Assembly (NCBI GenBank): GCA_937911445.1
Contig: CALDQY010000302.1
Span: 1-16,044, forward strand
Length of the DNA stretch: 16,044 bases
Direction of reading: 5' to 3'
From: an uncultured Rhodobiaceae bacterium
GTDB taxonomy: Archaea > Thermoplasmatota > Poseidoniia > Poseidoniales > Poseidoniaceae
The notes beneath the pieces were generated by a model. The model saw only the letters and a program-made list of their open reading frames with translations, did not search any database and had not been told where the DNA came from. This document shows positions 6,461 through 15,800 of the stretch, piece after piece (the stretch's first letter is position 1; every line of letters begins with the position of its first letter). The position numbers and the translations under genes were made by a program.

Positions 6461-6835
6461 TGGACGTTCGTAGTCGGGCGTAAGTCGAGCAAGTGTGCTG
6501 GAATACTTTGCTGCACTTGTGAAAAAGAGCACAACAGAAGCGAGAGTGAGCAATACCAACATGATCAACATGTACCATCCCCAAGGATCGATACTGCGAA
6601 CGGTTGTGATGTAGAGGCCCCACAACACGGTGAGGTAAAGGAAGGGGCGATATCGACGAGTAACGGTACTCAGTCGAGCAGACTTCAATGTGTCATCGTA
6701 GAGGTTCGCAGCCTCATCCTTGCTGATGTAACCGTGCTCAACGCCACAGCGGGAGCAAACTTGGGTGTTGGGGCCATTTCCATGGATGAAAAATTCACGA
6801 GGATATGTTCCTGAGCAGAGTCGACAGATAGGCAT
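6449..6835 (-). CDS. Zinc-ribbon membrane protein with two helices
   Basis: I do not recognise a named family. Numbered from the ATG at 6835 (128 residues), the N-terminus holds a zinc ribbon with C4-x2-C7 and C27-x2-C30. A charged helix follows (SKDEAANLYDDTLKSARLS), then two membrane segments at about 64-79 and 85-106 joined by a very short loop, and a basic tail. The ribbon would face the cytoplasm. A longer reading from the ATG at 6880 adds 15 residues. The start at 6835 is preferred because GAGGG lies six bases upstream, the spacing seen elsewhere here, while 6880 has no clear site, and because it places the ribbon at the very N-terminus. It is last in the - strand gene row, 49 bases after the PabB-PabA fusion. 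The function is unknown; a small membrane quality-control or regulatory role is a guess. Confidence 0.8.
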   Translation of the reverse strand: MPICRLCSGTYPREFFIHGNGPNTQVCSRCGVEHGYISKDEAANLYDDTLKSARLSTVTRRYRPFLYLTVLWGLYITTVRSIDPWGWYMLIMLVLLTLASVVLFFTSAAKYSSTLARLTPDYERPKGH

Positions 6836-6884
6836 CTTCTTCCCTCGTTCCTTGCCAATGTCTGCCGCCACTTCAACCATGCGC

Positions 6885-9080
6885 TCAATACTCTAGGAAA
6901 TTTGAGAGGATTTTGACACCATATGGACTCCCAACTGATTCAGGATGGAATTGGACACCATATACAGGTGCTTGGTTCGAGTGCAATCCTAGTACGAGCG
7001 ACTTTGTATCATCTGTTGCATCAACAACGATGGTTGGGTGTGCAAGAAGATCTGATGTAAGCAATGTCAATGAATTGTACCTTGTCATTGAAACATCGTT
7101 CATACCGTGAAATAACCCGCTCTGATTGTGGATGCACTTGACAGGCGTACCATGAACAGGCCCTATTGGACTTGGAACCAATTTGAATCCAGATGCTAAC
7201 CCAATCGCCTGATGTCCTAAGCAGATGCCAAGCAGTGGGGGAGTTTGTCCCATAAGCGATAAGGATGCGAAATCCATTGTGAGTTGACTGTCTTGTGGCC
7301 AACCTGGGCCCGGTCCGAGGATGATGTGCGATGGTTGCAAATCATCGATGAGTTGTTGAGCAGATGATTCTAATGTCTCCCGTCCTGAGACGATGTTTAC
7401 ATGATGCCCAAGTCCACAAATACTGTGGGCAATGTTGTAGGTGAATGAATCAAGATTGTCAATGAGGAGAACTGCATGTTTCTCGAACGTGTGTGTATGA
7501 ATAGCCGCTTGAGTTGAATTATTGCTTTGATTGCTCTCGAGTGGAAGTGGATGAATGGCCAAGCTCTTGACTGGATTGGATTGGGCAGCCTCATCCAACC
7601 ATCCACACGATCGTAGCAGTGCGTTTGCTTTCCATTTCGCTTCAGCAACCTCGGACTTTGGATTGGATTCAATGGTAATCCCTCCTCCTGCTGTGACGCG
7701 TGAATACCATCCCTCACCCTCCCTTCGAAGCTCAGCGGTTCGTATCAGAATGTTCCAAGATGAGCATCCAGTTGATGGATCGAACCATCCCATCGACCCG
7801 GTCCAGAAGGACCGCGGTCGTCGTTCTAATTCATCGATTGCAGCACATACCACCGTTCTTGGACAACCCGTAATCGAACCACCAGGAAATACATTCTCGA
7901 TGCAATCGAAAACGTCCACGTGGTTATCCAAGTTTCCCTTAATCCGAGAAACGAGATGCTGAACTTCAGCATATGCCTCGACATCAAATCGATCGACCCA
8001 CACTTGGTTCGGTTTGGAAATTCGACCTACATCGTTCCGCATCAAATCAACCAACATCCGATGTTCGGCACGCTCCTTGCGATCCGAAATCATGTCTTCA
8101 CGTAGGAGCGATTCTTCAGCATCCGATGCTCCTCGAGGAGCAGTCCCTTTGATCGGTGCAGTCGTAATGATTCCATCTTCCGTAGTAAGGAGTGATTCAG
8201 GAGATGCAGATACGAGCGAGAAACCCTCGTCTTTCATGTGCACAAAACCAGAATACGGTGCAGGATTTGAAGCAATGGAATGTGAGAAAACCGTCCAAGG
8301 TTCGGATTGTATTTCACCTTCCCAGGTACGGCCAAAGTTCAGTTGGTACAACTGGCCGTCGACGATTGCAGATTGGACTCTGCGTACAATATCCTCATGT
8401 TCTTGATCCGTGCAGGTCGAAGTGGGTTTTTGACTGAGAAGAATAGTCGGGGGAGTATACTCAGGTTGGCCGTTATCGAGGCACACACGCACGTTCGCTT
8501 CCCAGCTAGAATCCGTTGAGAGAACAACGAGAGAATCTGTGCTCTTCTCATGAACAATGCAGTGATGGATTTCCCATAAAACACACAACAACTCACCTTC
8601 TTGTGGAAGGTGTTGTAGTCGAATCGGTTGGGTGAGTTGCAATAAATCGTAGGAGAGTGCTCCTGTCCAAAATGGACCAACAAAGGGTATCGATTCGGGA
8701 ATTGTTCCTAGAAAGTTAGAATCGGTTTTCAAACACAACTGTCTCAAACCATCTGCTAAGGATATGGTTGTTGTTGAAGCATCCAACTGCCACTGTGCTC
8801 CGTCCCAAATCTCTCGCTCAAACAGGAATGGAGCAGAATCGACCAATTTGGTTTTTCCAGAAAGAGGTGAGTGTTCCTTCGCAGCCTCGACAACATCCCT
8901 TGACGGTTGTCGGATGAGAACGCGTCGACTCGCTGGTCCGCACAACAATGAGAATTGCGAAAGGTGGCTGGTGGGCCCAGCTGAGACCAACATGACTTCA
9001 TCGGGTCCACCATATTGATCGGCCTTCTCCCCAAGAAGTCCTTGTTCGATCAAGCGATGACGGACTGGTTCAAGCAACAT
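6885..9080 (-). CDS. pabB: Aminodeoxychorismate synthase, PabB-PabA fusion
   Basis: It is predicted to make 4-amino-4-deoxychorismate from chorismate and glutamine, the first step to p-aminobenzoate. Numbered from the ATG at 9080 (731 residues), residues 1 to about 520 are the chorismate-binding domain. Its P-I-K311-G-T motif carries the lysine that marks PabB; anthranilate synthase has Ala there. VFPGGSITGCPR and the C-terminal TAGGGI segment are also family hallmarks. Residues 535-731 are a class I glutamine amidotransferase with LLGIC620LGHQ and QFH712PE714S, so the Cys-His-Glu triad is complete. A polar linker of about 20-30 residues joins them. Reading from the ATG at 9197 would add 39 residues wholly inside the previous gene; 9080 is preferred because GGGGAGGT precedes it. 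It overlaps the PabC-like gene by 11 nt, so the pair is translationally coupled. The PabB-then-PabA order is the reverse of the plant and fungal fusion. Confidence 0.9.
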   Translation of the reverse strand: MLLEPVRHRLIEQGLLGEKADQYGGPDEVMLVSAGPTSHLSQFSLLCGPASRRVLIRQPSRDVVEAAKEHSPLSGKTKLVDSAPFLFEREIWDGAQWQLDASTTTISLADGLRQLCLKTDSNFLGTIPESIPFVGPFWTGALSYDLLQLTQPIRLQHLPQEGELLCVLWEIHHCIVHEKSTDSLVVLSTDSSWEANVRVCLDNGQPEYTPPTILLSQKPTSTCTDQEHEDIVRRVQSAIVDGQLYQLNFGRTWEGEIQSEPWTVFSHSIASNPAPYSGFVHMKDEGFSLVSASPESLLTTEDGIITTAPIKGTAPRGASDAEESLLREDMISDRKERAEHRMLVDLMRNDVGRISKPNQVWVDRFDVEAYAEVQHLVSRIKGNLDNHVDVFDCIENVFPGGSITGCPRTVVCAAIDELERRPRSFWTGSMGWFDPSTGCSSWNILIRTAELRREGEGWYSRVTAGGGITIESNPKSEVAEAKWKANALLRSCGWLDEAAQSNPVKSLAIHPLPLESNQSNNSTQAAIHTHTFEKHAVLLIDNLDSFTYNIAHSICGLGHHVNIVSGRETLESSAQQLIDDLQPSHIILGPGPGWPQDSQLTMDFASLSLMGQTPPLLGICLGHQAIGLASGFKLVPSPIGPVHGTPVKCIHNQSGLFHGMNDVSMTRYNSLTLLTSDLLAHPTIVVDATDDTKSLVLGLHSNQAPVYGVQFHPESVGSPYGVKILSNFLEY

Positions 9081-9837
9081 GACTCCAAACCTCCCCCCAA
9101 TTGTCAGGATTGTTGTAGTTAGTGCCAAGGATATTGACACACATATCGAACAAGCGAGTACTTCCATCACCAATTGTTTCGTTGTCAATGGAATCAATCT
9201 TCAAAACACCAACACCGCTACCAACAGCAATTGCTTCAACACATCGTGCAACGAGTCGTTCGTTCAAGTTACCTTGTTGAATATGGAATCCAGCTTCAAG
9301 AATTGAGTCATGAATTGCATTGAGTGTAATCGATGAGACGGAGCTGTTTGCATGACTCACCCAAACCACTCCATCCTCATCCATGACTAAAGGTGTACAT
9401 CGATCCCCATCAACGATGGAGTAGTCGTGGACCAGGAGCGCTAAATCAGCTCCTTTTTGTTCAGCATAATTCCGAGCCTCGATGTATGCTCCCCACGCGC
9501 CGTGCTTTGTTCCTGCAACACGTGGAGGCCAAATTGGGCTTGGAACCGTTATGGCATCGATTGCTTCGTTCTGAATTGTGAACGGCCGATATGCAACACT
9601 GAGTTCAGAGTTTTTTGTACATTCGATACGAACGAGGCCTTCAGATACCTGTGGAGGATTCTTCTGAAGAAGTTTCAGCAAGGATGCTTGGTTGATATTG
9701 CTCCCATCAATCCTTAATTTCGCTGCATGTTCAAGCATACGTGCAAGGTGATGTTCGAACAAGAACAGTCCACGCTCTTGAGAGAATCTCATGGTTGTGA
9801 ATACGGAAGAGCGAGGACTCGGGTTCACCTCGCTCAT
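9070..9837 (-). CDS. pabC: Aminotransferase class IV, probable 4-amino-4-deoxychorismate lyase
   Basis: This is a PLP enzyme of fold type IV. Next to PabB-PabA it most likely releases pyruvate from aminodeoxychorismate to give p-aminobenzoate. Numbered from the ATG at 9837 (255 residues), the N-terminus has the family start (SSVFTTMRFSQERGLFLFEHHLARML). The probable Schiff-base lysine is K111 in AGTKHGAWG, followed by EARNYAEQKGADLALLVHD. The usual Glu-Gly...Asn stretch after this point reads VDGDRCTPL, so the family Glu is Asp and the Asn is missing. A GTG at 9855 could add six residues, but AAGGA sits at the right distance from 9837. The 3' end overlaps the next gene by 11 nt. A branched-chain or D-amino-acid aminotransferase is the alternative; the context favours PabC. 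Confidence 0.8.
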   Translation of the reverse strand: MSEVNPSPRSSVFTTMRFSQERGLFLFEHHLARMLEHAAKLRIDGSNINQASLLKLLQKNPPQVSEGLVRIECTKNSELSVAYRPFTIQNEAIDAITVPSPIWPPRVAGTKHGAWGAYIEARNYAEQKGADLALLVHDYSIVDGDRCTPLVMDEDGVVWVSHANSSVSSITLNAIHDSILEAGFHIQQGNLNERLVARCVEAIAVGSGVGVLKIDSIDNETIGDGSTRLFDMCVNILGTNYNNPDNWGEVWSHVA

Positions 9838-9876
9838 GGCCTGTCCTTGGTGCACTATGCCTTGAGCATCACGGTA

Positions 9877-12800
9877 TCACAGCAAGTCATCAAGGAAGGA
9901 CGTGTCAATACTGGACTTGGACGGTTGTTGAGGCGTTCCAATGTCGAGATCATTCAACAGATCGTTATCGATTGGTGATCGTACAGGATTCATGACTGGC
10001 CTTGGAGCATTGTACTGTTCTCGACCAATGTTCTGCGAATCAATACGCTCTGCTGCTCTGAACAGTGAATCAGCCTGAACCGGTGCTGCAGGAGCAGCAG
10101 GGGGCGGAGGAACAACGCTCGATTGTGGAGGTGAGTTCCATGGGTCGTCGCTGATTCCCCACGTTGCTGTCTGCAGTTCCCATTCCTTCTCTTTCTGACT
10201 TCGCCTGCCGCGTCCACGAACGATGGCAAGCAGCAGGAACAATGAGACAACAACAAGGCCAGCAGCGAGGAGGTTTGGAGTTGTTAACAGAGATTCGAGA
10301 TCGTTTCCAGCACTTGTGTCATCGGTAATCTGGCCAGATGCATCTACAGAGTTGATTCTCTTGGCGTCAACGCTTTTTCGAACCTCATCATCGTCAAACG
10401 TTGTGACAGAAATGAACCAATCTGTTGTGTTCACGAGATCTGGGAACACTTGTGAGGAGATAACAAACGAGTTCGCAATGGTTTCATCGAGGAATATTGC
10501 ATCTGATATGTCCATGAAATCGGTGGAACTGATGTGAACCTGGTATCCTTCAACACTCAAATCATTGGAATGATTCCATGTCACGAGAATGTCCCGCTCT
10601 TCAACCCATGCAAGCATTATACCCTCGATGCTTGGAAGATAGTTGCCAGGATCTGTGACATTGTCATCAACCGATTGCGAACGAACAACGGTCAAATCAG
10701 TCTTGATTGCATTGCCAGAGGAATCAACTGGAACGACGGCTGCCCACGTTTCCTGACCGGGAAGAACGGGTAGATCACCGGCAAGGATGGAGATTTTGAA
10801 CGGTAGGTCAGGGTTGCGATCCAGTGTAGCAATTGGGACGTTTGGTCCATCGGCTCCAACACCGACACTCGTAAACGACCAAGAAGCAGCATACACATCG
10901 TACTGACTTACATCACCAGCCGAAGAAAGCTCAAAATCAAGGAGCAATGCAGATCCGTCATCCATCGGTCGATCTGTGAGGCTCACATTTTCCAATCGAG
11001 GCGGCGGCGTTGTATCCTCGAAGTTGTTGATTGGCACAACACTCGCAGAAAGCAAATCGTCTGTGTATACGTTACCTTGCACGTCGTGAACGGTGACGGT
11101 TACGAACAGTTCAACGCCTGGTTGAATCAGTTGTGGCGTATCACCTGGACCAAACGAGTCGCTGTTGCCACCTAATCCGTACAATGCCGTATTCAACGTC
11201 AATTCAATCGGATTTTTGTCTTCATCAATCCACTGTTTGTCGATGACGATGCATCCACAAGATGCTGGGTCGTCGCCGTACAAATTCCAAAGATAACTGA
11301 CATCATCGACAGGTTTGTCTGCGGCCCAAACAACGTATTGACTGAAATCTCCAGCATCTGAAATCGACCACACAACGTCGATTGCAGTACCATCATCTTC
11401 TGGATGGTCGTATGCTTGGATGCTCTCAATTCGATTCGGTGGCATTGCAGCTCCATTCGAATTATCGATTGGTGTTGCAGTCACAATCTCAACATCATTG
11501 AGGTTACCATTGAGCCATGTGTCGAATGCAACAACACCGATGTAGTACTCAAGACCGTTGACCAGCGGGAGATCGTCAAGTTCTGAAACGATGGTTGAAT
11601 TGTCATCGCAATTATTGACAATGGTTGATTCCGAGAAACCAGCAACAGATGATGGGTCTGTTGCAAAGACGACACCTGTGATCATGTACACGACGTAGTA
11701 TGCACAGTCGTCAGCATCGCTTGTATCCCAGCCGACTGTGATTCGACCACCTTCATCTTCGGGTGTGTCAATGGCCCAAACATTCTGCAATTTTGCTGGA
11801 GGAATACCGTCATCAACACCTCCAGTTGGAACCACAGGACCGATGATTGTAGCATTCATCATGTCTTCTTGCCCTGTAAGATCAACACACGTGAATCCAA
11901 GCCAGTACGGTTTACCTGGTTCGAGATTCAGAATGGTTGTGTTCCCTTCTATTGGAAGGACGGAGGCCTCAACAGAGAGGCCAAGAATGTCGCTCATCGA
12001 TTGTGTCGATGCGTAGATTCTCGTCTCTTGCAAATCCAATGCAGTACAACGTGCCCACTCGGTCTCCAGGTCGCCAGCTACACCGCCACTTAGTGGTTGA
12101 GCAGTTGCCCATTCAGGTGGTGTTGGGACTTCGTTGCTTGTTGTGACGGGCCCGAAGACTTGGCTCGGTAGACCATATCTGCCGTTGTTGTATTCAACTA
12201 CAACGAGAGCGTAGTATTCGACCCCATCGACCAAAGGAACGCCATTCGCAGTTGTGACATCGGCTTTCAATCGGCTGTGAATTGATTCAGATTTGTCGAT
12301 GATTCGGCCAACTAAATCGATGTCTGTTGGAAGCGCAGTCCATGGTTGGTCGCTCACATAGACAAGATACCGGCTGAAATCAGGATCGTGTACAAGTGTC
12401 CACTCAACTGTGAGAGCGCCTCCGCCGTCATCGGGCCTATCGTACATGTCTGCGATTTCGACAGGCGTGTCCAATCGAACCCAATCGTACGTCAAGCGAA
12501 CTTCAATCGAACCGTTCGTTGGTGAAATCAACTTGATTGGTACAAAGCGTGTACCGTTGATGAGTTGTCCATTATTGATGGCGAGCTGAAGGCCATCTTC
12601 AACGCCAGTGGTGTTGTCCAATTCAAGGACTGCATCGTATCTTAATGTCGAAGATTTTGCCCAGACAGCAGCATTCGATACGGGAGAGGTCATGATGAGT
12701 GGCACCGTTTGGAACAGAAGACCATGTACGCCAGGTTGGCCAGTCGAGCTGTTCAACGAAACAGGGGCATCTGGTGTAACCAGATCGATGCTAAACCCGG

Positions 12801-15800
12801 GATGGGTCATGTTGCTGATATCCATGTATTCAGAGTTGAAGCCAATGTTGAGTGGATTCGCATAACGAGCGGTTTGACTCTCCATCTCGTCGAAGGCCGT
12901 TGCCGGCGTCCATCCACGTAGTCCAGCATCGCTGGTCGTTAGCCAGAACCCGTTTGAACCGACAGCAACGTTGGTTGGGTTTTGTACAATCGCTGACTTG
13001 ACGCTTGAATGCGAGATTGTATGCGCTTCAACGATGGTCATTGCGTTCAATCCCATCAACATGAGATGCATTCCATCACTGCTCATCCTGTAAATAGGCC
13101 ATGATGAGATTTGGGAACTCGACAAACCGTCTTCAAACTCGTTCGACAAGCCATCATAGTGAATCAGTGGCCCCACATCGGTTGCAATGTGCAATCCAGC
13201 ATAATCGGATGCGACGGCAGTGACGTAGTTCGAAGGAAGCTGATCGAATCGGTGCGTTGAAATCACGCCGTTTGAAGAGGTATCAATCATCGTGACACCC
13301 GGGCGTTCTGAACCAGCACCATCGTGGCCGAGAACAAGTTGCACAGCTTGATTTGCGCTTGGAGGAGAATAGGTTTCAATCGACCATACAGAGTTTCCAA
13401 GCAACCCATCAGCGGTTGTGTTTGTTGTGATTGCCCCTGTGCTTGGAATGTATTGCGTAAGACCACTTCCTGACGCTATGTAGAGTGTATTTGAAACGAA
13501 CTTGATGTCTTCAATGTTCGAAGAGGGGAGGCCATCTGCCGTCGTGAGCGGGTTGTCCCAATCGTTTGCAGACATGTTCCAGCGACCAATTCCGTTTTGT
13601 GTAGCAACGTAAACGTGGTCATTTGATACAGCAAATCCTTGGATGTTATCGGAAGGGAGACCGGAAAGCAACTGTCCTGTGCCGAACCGTTGTGTTGTAA
13701 CATCGAACGCTTGCACACCAGCAGCAGTAGAGAAGGTCCCCAGCAATCCGACGTAGAGTGTTGAGACCCCATTGGCTTGATACATGTCCAAACCTCCAAG
13801 ACTGTCGTGGATCGATCCTGTTTGACGTTGGAGCGTTCCTGTTGCCGTATCCAAGACGTAGAGACCATTGCCGGATGTTGAGATGTAGATGGTTGTTCCA
13901 TCCATCAGCATGTCACCAATTGTTGTTGAAAACGGGAACGACCAGCCTTCCTCCCAATCGATACCGCCGTTTGAGTTGAACGAACCTTGGAGGAGGCCCG
14001 CTGTACCTTGACCCCCTCCGTTTCCTTGGCCTCCGGAGGATGATTCTGTACCAACCCAAATCTTAGAACCGTCCGAAACCATGGAAGGAATGTTTCCACT
14101 GACAAGCGCTGGAAGTTCGAATGCGGTGTACAAGCCAGATGTACCCAATTTGTCGACGCGAGAGTAACCACTCGCTTCGCCTGCTTGTCCAATCAACCAC
14201 TCGGTTCCAGTGTGCTTTACCGATGTGACCGGTGTGCCAACTTGCTGAACACTTGCTTGTCCTGTAATTGTTCCTCGAGTTGAGATAATAGCAAATCCAC
14301 CCGAATCATCGTAGCCAATCATGAGTTTACCATTCGAGAAATCCATTGCATCAAGCCAAACAGGATCTGTTGGAAGTCCGTTGGCTGCAGAGGTAATCTT
14401 TGCTAGCCACGTTCCAGATACCGTATCGTATTTGGAAATGCCTTGATCGTCCGCATCGTAACCAACGTAGAGTGTATCAACAGCATCGCATGCGACTGAG
14501 GCCACACGCCCACTGCTCAAGACAGATGTCGTGAATGAACCAATGACCGAGGACGTGTTCAAATCCATGTACATGACTCCACCATTGTTGTTGAACAATC
14601 CGATGTAGAGATACGAGCCACATGTGCTCATCGAGAGAGGGTATCCATTTGGCACACCGTTTTGTCCAGTGTTGAACGTTGACCATGTTCCAGTTGAGCC
14701 ATCAAGATGGCCGACAACACCACGTTGGAATCCGCCCCAACCTGCGAAGGTTGCCGATCCAACGACGAGGTGCGTTCCATCCGTCCAAAGTTCACCAATC
14801 CAATCGCCCATGTTGTTTGGCAATCCGTTCCCTGGTGTCCATGTCGATTCCCACGAGAATGATGTCTCATTGAACCGTTCAACCCCGTCTTCTGTAGCGA
14901 AGAAAATGAGCCCATCGTATTCAATAATCTCTCGAATAGGGAATTCAAAATTGTCCCAGGTTCCGAGTTTGGTTCCGCTCGAGCTGTAGACTTCAAGTGC
15001 AATTTCGCCCCAAGAAATCCACGTATTTCCGCTCGATGATTCGAACGCAGTGACCCGGTCGACTTGGCCGGATGGCAGTACGGATGTGCCCCAAGTGCTC
15101 GTCGATAGGTTGTACTGAGCGATGCCTCCGCTCCCGTCTTGTTGCCACCACTGGCCGGAAACGACGCTCGCAAGAAGCATATCACCGACGATGTTTAATC
15201 CAGCAATGTCTCCTCCATTCTCTCCAACACGCTGCCCTGCGTCAAGTGGTGTAATCGAGGTGAAGTTGGCCACATCGATTCCGTAAATGCTGTCGCTCGA
15301 GGTGCCTTGGTGGTAGTACATGGTGTATCCATACATCGTCAAATCGAACGGATCGCCATTCCCGCTGTACAATGAATTTGATTTCTCAATATCGTAAAAT
15401 TCTGTACCATTGGCTGTTCCAATCAACTGGAAACCGTCTCGTCCACCAACCCAAATGTATCCCGGTCGAATGTCAGCGATGAGACTCGTTACGATCTCGT
15501 TTCCATTATCGAGGACGTTGTCCTCAGTCCACGTACTCAACCACTCACTGTTTGCGATGTCCCAGCGAGCCACACCAATTCCAGTGAGACCGATGTAAGC
15601 AATATCATCGACGACTTCGACGATGGCGTCCGAGGTTGACGCGGTCGCTTCCCATTCGTCATCGACAGTGAAACTGCTCTTGTCAATGAGGCCTACACCA
15701 CTGAAGGTTCCACCAAAAACGGTGGTGCTGTTCACGCCTACAACGTAGGTTGCCCAATTTGGCATGCCATCGTAAACATTGAGACAATCATCGATGGCTC

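Noticed and set aside
6885..9080. Anthranilate synthase (TrpE-TrpG) as an alternative identity
   Set aside because: The domain order would fit, but the PIKGT lysine and the coupled PabC-like gene point to aminodeoxychorismate synthase, and no other trp genes are present.
9081..9197. 39-residue hydrophobic N-terminal extension of the PabB-PabA fusion, resembling a signal peptide
   Set aside because: The extension lies entirely within the upstream PabC-like gene, and a strong GGGGAGGT site supports the ATG at 9080.
9877..10164. DPW and DLL motifs as an AP2/clathrin-type sorting signal
   Set aside because: These motifs have that role in eukaryotes, but no archaeal adaptor of that kind is known to me; chance similarity of short motifs is likely.
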